Source: Deinococcus sp. KSM4-11 | GTDB taxonomy: Bacteria > Deinococcota > Deinococci > Deinococcales > Deinococcaceae | Reading direction: 5' to 3' | Assembly (NCBI RefSeq): GCF_004801415.1 | Contig: NZ_SSNX01000001.1 | Span: 930,001-994,000, forward strand | DNA length: 64,000 nucleotides | Shown: piece after piece, positions 9,424 to 22,356 of the stretch | Position numbering within the stretch: position 1 is the first letter of the stretch | How the letters are laid out: every line of letters begins with the position of its first letter | Position numbers and translations under genes: made by a program | The notes under the pieces: generated by a model | Database searches by the model: none | Told to the model about the DNA's origin: nothing | What the model saw: the letters and a program-made list of their open reading frames with translations, nothing else

Positions 9424-11892
9424 ATGTTCAGGCCATTCCTTCCGTCCGCCGTGGTGCTACTGTTGTGCGCCTGCGGCAGTGGCACGCCGGCTTCCCATCC
9501 CACGCTCCAGGGGTCTCCGGTGAGCCAGACGCGGGTGGCGGGCACGGTCAGCGACGCCTCCTTCCCGAACGCCCGCGCGTTCCTGGCGTCCTCGACCGCA
9601 GTGTCGGGGGTCAACGTCGGAACGGTCGTCAGTCCGGGGAGCGTGTCGCTTGAGCTCTCGGCTACCCCTGAGGCCAGCACCCTGACGCTCCTGCCCCCGG
9701 CGGCGGATTCCGGTTGCACCTTCACTGGAACGGCCCCCGCCTCTCCCGTGCGGGTGGCTGTATGGGACAGCATTGCCGTGTTCAGTTCCGGCGACGACCC
9801 ACTGGGCCTGATCACCGAAGTCCTCAGCGCCGGACAGCCTGGGGCCGGCGACCGGGTCGTACGCGTGTATAGCGACAGTGCGGTGACCGTGCAGGGCACC
9901 GTCGGTTGCGCCGGTGTGGATCCCGTGACCTACGACTTGAAGTTGAACCCCGGCTGGAACGCCGTGGAGCAGGTCACCTCGACGGGGGCGACCCGCCTGA
10001 GCACCCTGCCGACCACAGCGCGCAGCGAGCTCCGGGGCCAACTGGCGACTCCGAGCGTCACGCTGACCCTGGGTTCTCCCCGCCTGGAATTTGCCACGAC
10101 CGATCCGGTCAGTGTGAGCGCTTCCTTCAATCAGGTGGGTGGATACAGCGGGCGCATTCACCTCTCCACGGATCTGCCGGGACTGAGCGTGCAGCCCGCG
10201 ACCATCACCCTGCCTCCCCTGGGCCTCCAGCTGGCCCCGACGAGCCCGGGCACTCCGGCCGACGGCACCCTGACCGCCCAGCAGATCTCCTCCCGCCTGA
10301 CCTTCCGGTACACCCCGACCACCAACATCGACCAGACCTTCACCGTGATCCTGAAAGACGACGCCGGACGAGAGGTCGGCCGGGCCACGTCGGCCATCCA
10401 GGTCACCCGGCCTGGCTTCACGCTGTCCACGCGCACGCAGGAACTGGAACTCGCCGCCGGATCATCCGTCCAGGTACCCGTCTGTGTGTCGAGCGAGGGG
10501 AACTACCAGGGAGCCGTCACCCTGAGCGCCAGCAGCCTGCCCGCCGGCGTGAGTGTGAAGTCCACGACCGTGACCCTGGACGGCTTCACCTGCGGTCTGG
10601 TGACGCTGAGCAGCACCTCCGGCGTCCTGGGTGGCACCAGCACCATCGCGCTGACCGGGGCCGGGGGCAGCTTCAAGGCCCGGATCATGGCCACCCTGAC
10701 CACCCTGGGATCGGCCGTGTCGGTCACCCTGACCACCCCGACCGTCACGGTGTACCAGGGCCTGGACGCCACCCTGACCGCCACAGTGACGAGCGAGTAC
10801 GGCTTCAGGGGCCCGACCACCCTGACCCTCGGCGGCCTTCCCAGCGGAGTCAGCGCCGCGCCGGTAACGGCCATGGTGCCTGCTGGGGCCTCCACGACAG
10901 CGTCGTTCACCCTGCACGCGTCGACCACAGCGACGCTCGGCGTGGCGTCCCTCACGGTGACCAGCCCGCATCTGCTCATGTCCACCGTGGATGACACGAC
11001 GACCTTGCGTGTGCGCCCACCACACACACCAGTGACCGATGGCGCCCTGCTGACGCCGTCACCGGTGGGCGTATGGCAGCGGACGGGTCTGGCGACGTCC
11101 CCAGCGCGCAGCACCCTGACCCGCACGGGGCTCACGGGAGGAGCGCTGGCAGTCACGCTCGCCGGCTCCATCGATCAGCTGGTCTCCACGGACGCCGGCG
11201 TACTGGCCCTGTCATTCCCTGGCACCACGGGCACCCGAGTCCAGGACGACGGCCGCGTGACCCCTCTGCCCTCGCTGCCCTTCACCCCGAACGACGACCT
11301 CGCCACTTCGACGGACATCAACGGCCTGCTGTGGTTCACACGCACGGCTCCGGGCGACTCCGCCCAGATCTGCACGTGGAATCCGACCACAGGCGAGGTG
11401 CGGATCGTCGACCGCACGGGCATCACCAGCAGCTACGGAACCCGCGTCACCCTCAGTGCCGACAGACGCACCGTGATGATCCTGCCCCGCTACTCGGGCC
11501 AGGCGCTCACAGTGGCCACGGCCACGGGCAGCGTGACCAGCCACAGCCGGGTAGGCGGTTTCAGCAGCGCGGCCGTCACCTCGACCGGTGACGTCTGGTT
11601 CGCCAGCTACAACACCCTGTCCCGCGTCACCGCCAGCGGCACCACGGAATTCAACAACCTGACGACTGGGCAGCTGATCGGCTTCGACGCGACCGTGCCG
11701 AACATTCTCTGGGGCCGCGACGCGAGCACGGTGTACCGCATCGACACGACGAATGGAACCTCGAAGGCCATCGAACTCTCGGACACGTCAGCCCTCCGGG
11801 CCGTCCTAAATCCAGGCGGCGGCCTGTATGTCATCTCCTATGAACAGGCGCTCACCGGACCGAACCAGGCCTTTCTCTCTGAGGTCAGGTAG
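9424..11892 (+). CDS. Large lipoprotein with Ig-like repeats and a C-terminal beta-propeller-like region
   Basis: 822 residues. Signal peptide MFRPFLPSAVVLLLCACGSG with a lipobox-like cysteine. Residues about 30-310 repeat the module of the preceding gene (SGCTFTG, RVVRVYSDSA, NPGWNAVEQ, STDLPGLSVQPATITL). Residues about 315-540 hold two Ig/NEW3-like repeats (each with a P-x-G-V pattern such as LPAGVSV and LPSGVSA). The C-terminal about 270 residues have propeller-like blades with GLLWFTR and GDVWFASYN, similar to virginiamycin-B-lyase-type or SMP-30-type propellers. An in-frame ATG at 9412 is an alternative start. It is probably surface exposed; ligand unknown. Confidence 0.8.
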   Translation: MFRPFLPSAVVLLLCACGSGTPASHPTLQGSPVSQTRVAGTVSDASFPNARAFLASSTAVSGVNVGTVVSPGSVSLELSATPEASTLTLLPPAADSGCTFTGTAPASPVRVAVWDSIAVFSSGDDPLGLITEVLSAGQPGAGDRVVRVYSDSAVTVQGTVGCAGVDPVTYDLKLNPGWNAVEQVTSTGATRLSTLPTTARSELRGQLATPSVTLTLGSPRLEFATTDPVSVSASFNQVGGYSGRIHLSTDLPGLSVQPATITLPPLGLQLAPTSPGTPADGTLTAQQISSRLTFRYTPTTNIDQTFTVILKDDAGREVGRATSAIQVTRPGFTLSTRTQELELAAGSSVQVPVCVSSEGNYQGAVTLSASSLPAGVSVKSTTVTLDGFTCGLVTLSSTSGVLGGTSTIALTGAGGSFKARIMATLTTLGSAVSVTLTTPTVTVYQGLDATLTATVTSEYGFRGPTTLTLGGLPSGVSAAPVTAMVPAGASTTASFTLHASTTATLGVASLTVTSPHLLMSTVDDTTTLRVRPPHTPVTDGALLTPSPVGVWQRTGLATSPARSTLTRTGLTGGALAVTLAGSIDQLVSTDAGVLALSFPGTTGTRVQDDGRVTPLPSLPFTPNDDLATSTDINGLLWFTRTAPGDSAQICTWNPTTGEVRIVDRTGITSSYGTRVTLSADRRTVMILPRYSGQALTVATATGSVTSHSRVGGFSSAAVTSTGDVWFASYNTLSRVTASGTTEFNNLTTGQLIGFDATVPNILWGRDASTVYRIDTTNGTSKAIELSDTSALRAVLNPGGGLYVISYEQALTGPNQAFLSEVR

Positions 11893-12094
11893 CGCACCCA
11901 GCCGGGAACAGCAGCCTGGGCCTGGGCAAAGAGGTTCGCTCGACCATTGAAGGCGCCTCCTTCCCGGATCGTCAAAGCATGCTTCCTTTGATCCTACAGC
12001 CAACGGTAGCGGCGGCTTCTCCAGGCAGATCAGGACAGCCCTCCAAGGCCGTTCACCACAGGATGAAACACTCTTTACTAGAGTCGGCTCCCGG

Positions 12095-12433
12095 TCACTC
12101 CATGTTCAGGTCGATCACGGGCAGCTTCTCTCCCCCATCTGCCGCACCGGTCTCCGGCGTGCGCTTGACGTCTGGAATGGCGATGGGGGTCGTGCGATCC
12201 ATTCCCAGGGGGGTGCCGTCCGCATCGGCCCAGCGGGTACCGGGCAGGGCGGGACCGCTGCGGCGGGGAACGGCAGCGGGCTGACTGGCCTGGCGGGCAG
12301 CGCGGATGATCGAATCGACCTCCGTTTGGCTCAGCAGACCCTTGCTTTCCAGCGTGCCGAGGATCCCGAGCACCATCTTGCGCGTGAATTCCGCTTCCTG
12401 CTCGTCGTTCTTCTTGGGAGGTTGTGGAGCCAT
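12095..12433 (-). CDS. Small cytoplasmic protein of unknown function
   Basis: 112 residues starting MAPQPPKKNDEQEAEFTRKM. Residues about 8-50 are a charged helical segment (MVLGILGTLESKGLLSQTEVDSIIRAAR); the C-terminal half is Pro/Gly-rich and probably disordered. The ATG at 12433 is chosen because TACCCT (12445-12440) lies exactly 6 nt upstream, the leaderless signature; a longer frame upstream has no such support. It is a monocistronic gene divergent from sdhCDAB. I do not recognise the family. Confidence 0.7.
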   Translation of the reverse strand: MAPQPPKKNDEQEAEFTRKMVLGILGTLESKGLLSQTEVDSIIRAARQASQPAAVPRRSGPALPGTRWADADGTPLGMDRTTPIAIPDVKRTPETGAADGGEKLPVIDLNME

Positions 12434-12537
12434 GTGCGCAGGGTAGCGCGTGTGGACCGCGCTCTGCTCCCCGTCCGGTGACAACCCTCAGGGGCCGGGG
12501 CAGGGTGAAGGGTGACGGTCGCAATGCGGGCCGGTGG

Positions 12538-12543
12538 TATTCT
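12538..12543 (+). promoter_or_regulatory. Probable -10 of the sdhCDAB promoter
   Basis: TATTCT about 105 nt upstream of sdhC. The -35 is weak (GTGACG-like sequence at non-ideal spacing). The interval to sdhC holds the leader and AAGGAGG ribosome site. Confidence 0.4.
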
Positions 12544-12647
12544 GGCCGGGTCTGACAGCGTGGCGTGAAGGCTTCACCCACACGGCACCTCCACCCGCTC
12601 CGAGGGGCGAGATCGCAGCGGGTGGCAGCTTCAAGGAGGTCTGACGA

Positions 12648-13004
12648 ATGTACCGAGGGAGAGAGGGGCAGTGGGCATTCCTGCTTCACCGTTTGTCTGG
12701 ACTGGCCATCCTGTTGTACCTGCTGCTGCACGTGTTCAGCATCGGGTCGTTCATTTTTGGGGAGCGGTTTTATATGGCGATCCACAACACCTATGACGCC
12801 TGGCCGTTCCGGGTGGGACTGGTGTTCGTCACGGCGGGCGTGGTGTATCACGCGTTCAACGGCCTGCGCATCATCGTGATGGACTTCACCGGAGCGGGTG
12901 TGGCGTACCAGCGGCAGATGTGGTACGCCGTGCTGCTGATCTCGGTGGCGGCGTTCATCTATGCAGCGCTGACGCTTTGGCCGCGTCTGGTTGGGGGGTA
13001 CTGA
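12648..13004 (+). CDS. sdhC: Succinate dehydrogenase cytochrome b subunit
   Basis: 118 residues, three transmembrane helices, with the SdhC pattern REGQWAFLLHRLSGL followed by LLLHVFS and YHAFNGLRIIVMDF. The conserved His residues near helix ends are the expected haem ligands and quinone-site residues. It anchors the catalytic SdhAB pair in the membrane and passes electrons to quinone in complex II. AAGGAGG precedes the ATG by 8 nt. Its TGA overlaps the sdhD ATG by one base (TGATG), so the two anchors are translationally coupled. Confidence 0.92.
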   Translation: MYRGREGQWAFLLHRLSGLAILLYLLLHVFSIGSFIFGERFYMAIHNTYDAWPFRVGLVFVTAGVVYHAFNGLRIIVMDFTGAGVAYQRQMWYAVLLISVAAFIYAALTLWPRLVGGY

Positions 13005-13381
13005 TGATCCGCGCGAGAACCTTCACGGACGCCCGGCAGCAGGCGCACAGCAACGCCGAACTGAACTGGTGGGTGTTCATGCGGATCAGCGGATTGATCC
13101 TGGTGTTCCTGATCCTGGGGCACGTGTACATGACCTTCCTGCAGGTGAGCGAGTCGGACGCCACCTTCGACGCCGTGGTCGGCAAGCTTGCCAACCCCGC
13201 GTGGAAGTTCTACGACTGGCTGATCCTGGCGCTGGCGCTGCTTCACGGCTCGAACGGCGCGCGGTACTCGATCGAGGATTACGTGCGCTCACGGCCCGGC
13301 CGGGCGTGGGTGAAGGGACTCTTCTACACCGTGGTGGCGCTGCTGTTCGCCTTCGGCACCATCGGGCTGTTCTCGATTTAA
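13004..13381 (+). CDS. sdhD: Succinate dehydrogenase hydrophobic membrane anchor
   Basis: 125 residues beginning MIRARTFTDARQQAHSNAEL, with three membrane helices (about 24-44, 62-82 and 100-122). GHVYMTF and the LHGSNGARYSIEDY segment match SdhD anchors, including the His-Gly that faces the quinone/haem site. The start at 13004 overlaps the sdhC stop by 1 nt and gives the correct N-terminus. Second of four sdh genes; sdhA follows after 18-24 nt. Confidence 0.9.
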   Translation: MIRARTFTDARQQAHSNAELNWWVFMRISGLILVFLILGHVYMTFLQVSESDATFDAVVGKLANPAWKFYDWLILALALLHGSNGARYSIEDYVRSRPGRAWVKGLFYTVVALLFAFGTIGLFSI

Positions 13382-13405
13382 CGGCCAATCAAGGGGCAAA
13401 TGACA

Positions 13406-15157
<1,752 letters not shown>

Positions 15158-15194
15158 GCGTCCACCGAGCCACGCCCCTATCAAAGGACGAACC

Positions 15195-15971
<777 letters not shown>

Positions 15972-15985
15972 TTTCTGAAGTTTTC

Positions 15986-16017
15986 CCCACGCGGAGGCCA
16001 ATTGGCCTCCGCGTGGG
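15986..16017. terminator. Perfect 32-bp palindrome after sdhB, likely terminator
   Basis: Left arm CCCACGCGGAGGCCAA and right arm TTGGCCTCCGCGTGGG are exact complements with no loop bases. It lies 15 nt after the sdhB stop. No T-run follows on the plus strand, so it may act as an mRNA 3'-end stabiliser or as a U-less terminator. Confidence 0.55.
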
Positions 16018-16156
16018 CCATTCTGTCGACCCCTGTGTAATCCTGGCTCCCCCTCTCGAGTTAAGATTCCAGGCCCGAGCAGCGATCAAAGAACACGGGG
16101 CGCGAATGGATTCACCCGCATGGCGTCCGATTCATTCAACCTGTCGTACTAGTAGA

Positions 16157-16190
16157 TGCAGTTCTGTCAGCCACATTCTTCAGAACTGCA
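16157..16190 (-). terminator. Hairpin at the end of the lipoprotein gene
   Basis: TGCAGTTCTG and CAGAACTGCA form 10-bp arms around a 14-nt loop. The first arm covers the last codons and stop of the minus-strand lipoprotein gene. No clear T-run follows. Confidence 0.35.
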
Positions 16191-16692
16191 TGGCGTATTT
16201 CGCGCCGTCGTTGCCGGTGCAGTCGCCGATGCCGTGCTCGTTTTCGTCGACCGTCAGGGTACAGGTGAGCGTCAAGACCGGAGTGCCACCGGTTCGGGCG
16301 ATCAGGTTCCCGATGCGGGCCACAGGAGGGCCGTGTCGATCTGGACTGTCGAGCCGGGTGCCGATGCCTACCATCCCGTTGGTGAAGGCGGCGCTGCTGG
16401 CCCCGAAGCCGAAGCTGAGGCCCCAGCCGGCGGGCAGCGGGTTGCCGGCTCCGCTGCTGCCGTCCACGATGGCGGTACGCCCGGAGTACGCCTGCCCACC
16501 AATGGTGATCGTGGCGTTGTCTTGCGCGAAAGGATCACCCAGTCGGGGCCGGAGTGTCCCTGGAGTGAACGTCACGACCCCTTCCGTGCCGGTGACCGAA
16601 TTGACGATCCGGCCCTGGTGTGGGGCGGTAACAGTCGGAGCACACGACGCGAGAAGGGCAGCGGCAATCACGGTCAGCGCGGCGTGGTTCAT
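16180..16692 (-). CDS. Small lipoprotein, unknown function
   Basis: 170 residues. N-terminal signal with lipobox (TVIAAALLASCAP), then a beta-rich, Gly/Thr-rich domain with two cysteines near the end (LTCTLTVDENEHGIGDCTG) that could form a disulfide. No known domain is recognised. TAGACT (16707-16702) lies 9 nt before the ATG, giving an almost leaderless mRNA. It stands alone between the sdh operon and the hemB unit, transcribed towards sdhB. Confidence 0.75.
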   Translation of the reverse strand: MNHAALTVIAAALLASCAPTVTAPHQGRIVNSVTGTEGVVTFTPGTLRPRLGDPFAQDNATITIGGQAYSGRTAIVDGSSGAGNPLPAGWGLSFGFGASSAAFTNGMVGIGTRLDSPDRHGPPVARIGNLIARTGGTPVLTLTCTLTVDENEHGIGDCTGNDGAKYAMQF

Positions 16693-16801
16693 GATCTGCC
16701 CAGTCTAGGAGACGGGCCTGACGCGCCCATGAGCTGAACGGTAGCCCGGCGCTTAGCGATGGGAGGAGGTGCGGCCGGCTGGTCAGGGCAGGTGATTTAT
16801 T

Positions 16802-17356
16802 TCAGACGCGGTGCCCCTGGGGCGTGAGGTGCGCGAATTCGTGGATGAAGCGCTCTTGCGCCCTGGTCTCAATAGCGTTGGGGCTGCGCGTGCGGCGCAC
16901 CATCGCAATGGCGTCGTCGGGCGTCATCCCGGCCTGAACGAGCAGGCACGCCGCGGTCAACCCAGCCCGTCCCAGGCCGCCCCGGCAATGGACGACGATG
17001 GAGCGTCCGTCGAGCAGCAGGGTCATGAGGTCGTCGATGTACAGCGCAAATTCCGCTGGGTCGCGGGGCACGCTGCCATCCGGGATCGGGCACGGCACGA
17101 CCGTGAGACCGTGGGTCTCGGCCGCCTCGTGGTAGCCGTCCATGCCGAGCAGGTCGAACTCGAAGTCCTCGATGAGGGGAGCGATGACCTGGGCGCCATC
17201 CTGCGCGAGCGTCTGCATGTCGTCGTTCAAGTCGCGGTCGTGGGTCACGCCGGGCTGGTAGACGCTCAGACCCTTCTTGCCGGGCGCGAAGGTCAGGCCC
17301 AGGCGGCCGGGCCACAGCCCGGTGGGAATCCAGTCCACCCGGATCGGGGCGCTCAC
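16802..17356 (-). CDS. Dual-specificity/tyrosine phosphatase-like protein (CX5R family)
   Basis: 184 residues. The cysteine phosphatase P-loop HCRGGLGRAG is complete (nucleophile about Cys124, Arg130), with a plausible general acid Asp at about residue 94 in PIPDGS. The pattern resembles the CDKN3-like bacterial branch of dual-specificity phosphatases. There is no signal peptide or membrane segment, so it is probably cytoplasmic; the substrate (phosphoprotein, phosphoinositide or nucleotide) cannot be told from sequence. Its start overlaps the hemB stop by 4 nt (ATGA), so it is translated with hemB. Confidence 0.85.
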   Translation of the reverse strand: MSAPIRVDWIPTGLWPGRLGLTFAPGKKGLSVYQPGVTHDRDLNDDMQTLAQDGAQVIAPLIEDFEFDLLGMDGYHEAAETHGLTVVPCPIPDGSVPRDPAEFALYIDDLMTLLLDGRSIVVHCRGGLGRAGLTAACLLVQAGMTPDDAIAMVRRTRSPNAIETRAQERFIHEFAHLTPQGHRV

Positions 17357-18348
17357 GCCCGCTCCTGAAGCCAGCGGGCGGCGTCCATGGCGTGGTAGGT
17401 GATGATCGCGTCCGCTCCGGCCCGCCGCATGCCGGTCAGGGTCTCCAGCACCGTGCGGCGTTCATCCATAAACCCGGCCAGGGCGGCCGCCTTGATCAGC
17501 GCGAACTCGCCGCTCACGTTGTAGGCCACGACCGGCAGGTCGAATTCCCGCTTCAGCAGGCTCAGCACGTCCAGGTACGCCAGGGCGGGCTTGACCATCA
17601 GGGTGTCGGCGCCCTGTTCGGCGTCCAGGCGGGCTTCACGCAGCGCCTCGCGGTAGCCGCCGGCCGGATCCATCTGGTAGGTGGCCCGGTTACCGACGCT
17701 GGGCGTGCTACCCGCCGCGTCGCGGAAGGGGCCGTAGTAGGCGCTGGCGTACTTCACGGCGTAGGCCATGATCGGCACATGGCTGAACCCAGCCTCATCG
17801 AGCGCGGCGCGGATAGCGGCGACCTGTCCGTCCATCATGGCGCTGGGCGCGACCACGTCCGCTCCGGCGGCAGCCTGCGAGACGGCCGTGCGGGCCAGCA
17901 GGTTCAGGCTGGGGTCATTGTCTACAGTCCAGGCATCCGCGCCGGTCTGGCCGGGCACCTCGCACAGCACGCCGCAGTGGCCGTGATCTGTGTACTCGCA
18001 CAGGCAGGTATCCGTGATGACGTTCATGGCGGGCACGGCGGCCTTGATGGCCTGTGTGGCCTGCTGGACGATGCCGTGCTCGGCGTAGGCGCCGCTGCCC
18101 TGGTCGTCCTTGTGCTCCGGAATCCCGAACAGGATCACGCTGGGGATTCCGAGTGCGAGGGCCTCGCGGGCCTGCGCCACGGCTCCGGCGACGGAGTGAC
18201 GGCTGATGCCGGGCATGGTCGCGATGGGCTGCTCGTCGCCGTGTTCATGGACGAAGATCGGGTGGATAAAGTGCGAGGTGTGCAGGTGCACCTCGTGCGT
18301 GAGGGCCCGCAGGGCGGGCGTGCGGCGCAGGCGACGGGGACGATCCAT
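17353..18348 (-). CDS. hemB: Porphobilinogen synthase (delta-aminolevulinic acid dehydratase)
   Basis: 331 residues. It condenses two 5-aminolevulinate molecules to porphobilinogen in tetrapyrrole synthesis. Visible signatures: the metal-site TCLCEYTDHGHCGVL (three cysteines, so the zinc-type), VAPSAMMDGQV, the Schiff-base lysines in AYAVKYASAYYGPFRDAAGS and LMVKPALAYLD, and VSGEFALIKAAA. TAGGGT (18360-18355) lies exactly 6 nt upstream of the ATG, so the mRNA appears leaderless. It is followed by the overlapping phosphatase gene. Confidence 0.96.
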   Translation of the reverse strand: MDRPRRLRRTPALRALTHEVHLHTSHFIHPIFVHEHGDEQPIATMPGISRHSVAGAVAQAREALALGIPSVILFGIPEHKDDQGSGAYAEHGIVQQATQAIKAAVPAMNVITDTCLCEYTDHGHCGVLCEVPGQTGADAWTVDNDPSLNLLARTAVSQAAAGADVVAPSAMMDGQVAAIRAALDEAGFSHVPIMAYAVKYASAYYGPFRDAAGSTPSVGNRATYQMDPAGGYREALREARLDAEQGADTLMVKPALAYLDVLSLLKREFDLPVVAYNVSGEFALIKAAALAGFMDERRTVLETLTGMRRAGADAIITYHAMDAARWLQERA

Positions 18349-18408
18349 GGCCCTACCCTACCGCCGCTGCGGCTGTCAGTCGGTGACTATCGTCCGGCGG
18401 TTTGCCGT

Positions 18409-18726
18409 TCAGGGGCCGATCAGGCGGCGGATGGCGAAGCGCACCCGGCCGAGGCTGGTCACGTCGTCGAAGGCCGTGAGGAGGATCTGCGGCCCGAAGG
18501 GCGTGAGGAGCGCGGGGCCACCCTCGACGTCTAGCAGCAGTTCCGTCCACTCGGAGCTGCCCAGGTTGGATTGCAGGCTGCCAATCACGGCCTTGCCGGC
18601 GGCGATGAGCCCCAGTTCGCGTTTCAGGAAGGCGGGTTCCAGTCCGGCAGAACCGACCACGGAGCCGTTCTGGTCGATCAGCAGGACGAACTTCATGCCG
18701 CGCACGGCCATGAGCGTGTCGAGCAT
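18409..18726 (-). CDS. Roadblock/LC7-domain protein (third of three)
   Basis: 105 residues, a single Roadblock/LC7-like alpha/beta domain: central strands KFVLLIDQNGSVVGSAG and ALLTPFGPQILLTAF with the C-terminal SLGRVRFAIRRL helix. Such proteins dimerise and often act as regulators or scaffolds for small GTPases (MglB with MglA, for example). Its start codon overlaps the stop of the upstream gene by one base (TGATG), so expression is coupled. No GTPase gene is nearby. The assignment of the fold is by pattern only and this is the most divergent of the three. Confidence 0.7.
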   Translation of the reverse strand: MLDTLMAVRGMKFVLLIDQNGSVVGSAGLEPAFLKRELGLIAAGKAVIGSLQSNLGSSEWTELLLDVEGGPALLTPFGPQILLTAFDDVTSLGRVRFAIRRLIGP

Positions 18727-19064
18727 CAGCCCTCCGTACGGGGCAGGCCGGTCAGCTCCAGGGCCAGGCGCGCGAGGGTCTGCTGGGCGCTGCGGGTGTC
18801 CTGACCGCGCGTGAGGGCCACGCCGATGACGTGGTTGGCGCTGGATACGGCCACGACCTCCACGCGTTCGCTGGTGAGGGTCAGGCGGGTCACGTCGCCT
18901 GCGCCCAGGCGGCGGCCGATCCGGTCGAAGGTGGCGCGCAGCGAGGCGAGTTCAGCGGCCAGCGGGTCGCCGCCTTCTCCCTGGGATTCGATGGGCAGGC
19001 CGTCCGGGCCGACCAGGGCGGCGGCGATCACGCCGGGCAGGCCGTTGAGGGCGTCGATGATCAC
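18726..19064 (-). CDS. Roadblock/LC7-domain protein (second of three)
   Basis: 112 residues. Starts with GTG at 19064, overlapping the preceding stop by 4 nt (GTGA). LNGLPGVIAAALVGPDGLPI, followed by LAAELASLRATFDRIGRRL and VEVVAVSSANHVIGVALTR, follow the Roadblock/LC7 layout (strand, DG turn, helix, strands). Cytoplasmic, no signal peptide. It sits between two other Roadblock-like genes in one transcription unit, suggesting a hetero-oligomer (inference). Specific function unknown. Confidence 0.75.
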   Translation of the reverse strand: MIIDALNGLPGVIAAALVGPDGLPIESQGEGGDPLAAELASLRATFDRIGRRLGAGDVTRLTLTSERVEVVAVSSANHVIGVALTRGQDTRSAQQTLARLALELTGLPRTEG

Positions 19065-19411
19065 AGCATGGCTCCCAGTCTGCGGGCGGCGTCCCGGCCG
19101 TACAGCCGCGCCTGCCCGAGGTTGCTGCGGGCATCGAGGGCCAGCAGCAGGTAGTACTCGGTCTTGATCGGGTGCAGGTACACGCTCAGGCGTTCGCCCC
19201 GCACGTACAGTTCACGGGTCTGCCCGCCCCCGAGCGTCTGGGTGTAGGAGGAGGATGCGGCCCGCAGCAGGCCGGCGTGCTCGGCGACCAGCAGGCTCAG
19301 GTCGGCCGTGCCGGCGCTGTGCCCTTCGATGAGCAGGCCGTCCAGTCCGCCGATGGCGGCGGCCCACGCCCCGTCCACGTCATTCACGAGTTGGGTCAGT
19401 TCGGCAAGCAT
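19061..19411 (-). CDS. Roadblock/LC7-domain protein (first of three)
   Basis: 116 residues. LTQLVNDVDGAWAAAIGGLDG followed by LLVAEHAGLLRAAS, LYVRGERLSVYLH and EYYLLLALDARSNLGQARLY is the classical Roadblock/LC7 pattern, close to MglB-like proteins. TATGAT (19425-19420) lies 8 nt upstream of the ATG, so this gene probably begins the three-gene unit with a near-leaderless mRNA. Divergent from gyrA. No MglA-type GTPase lies within the window, so a partner must be encoded elsewhere if one exists. Confidence 0.8.
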   Translation of the reverse strand: MLAELTQLVNDVDGAWAAAIGGLDGLLIEGHSAGTADLSLLVAEHAGLLRAASSSYTQTLGGGQTRELYVRGERLSVYLHPIKTEYYLLLALDARSNLGQARLYGRDAARRLGAML

Positions 19412-19590
19412 CGCCCGCCATCATAGGGGGGCAACTGTTGCAGCCGCCTGACAAGCCCAGGCAGGGCGCGGCGGGACGGTCTGAGACCCGTTGGTGGACA
19501 GCGGTCAACTACGGTCGTGAGGGGTGGCGCAATGACCGGTTTTCCCCGCCGATATCGGTTAGAATTGGGGCATCGAGGGAGCGGCTTCTA

Positions 19591-19619
19591 TTACGCTGTC
19601 AACATAATCGTGCTAGAAT
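19591..19619 (+). promoter_or_regulatory. gyrA promoter overlapping an RDRM-like operator
   Basis: -35 TTACGC (19591-19596), 17-bp spacer, -10 TAGAAT (19614-19619). The 17 bp TTACGCTGTCAACATAA (19591-19607) match 11 of 17 positions of the Deinococcus radiation/desiccation response motif TTATGTCATTGACATAA, bound by repressor DdrO, and cover the -35. gyrA is a known member of that regulon in Deinococcus. A second TAGAAT (19560-19565) lacks a -35. Confidence 0.6.
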
Positions 19620-19703
19620 CGTTCCATTCCCGGAGCAGTGTCCGGGCCTCTATTCCCCCCGCCACGCCGGCCCACAGCCGGGGTGCGCCATGACTGGAGC
19701 CAC

Positions 19704-22139
<2,436 letters not shown>

Positions 22140-22157
22140 GCCAGCCTGATTCAGGGG

Positions 22158-22186
22158 TGCCCGGTGCAGGCTTCACCGGGCATTTT
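22158..22186 (+). terminator. gyrA terminator
   Basis: Stem TGCCCGGT (22158-22165) with ACCGGGCA (22175-22182), followed by TTTT, 18 nt after the gyrA stop. Confidence 0.85.
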
Positions 22187-22356
22187 CTGTCCATCACTGA
22201 CGGGTGGTGCTGAAGCCCAGGGTCTACGCCTCACCGCACGGGATGAGGTGGCCATGAGGCAACAGATAAGGGCGTGGATGCTGGAAATGCCGTCTGGCAC
22301 GTGAGCGGCCATCATGTACCTCAAAAACGAGTGTGTGAGCTCAACGATGATTAAAG

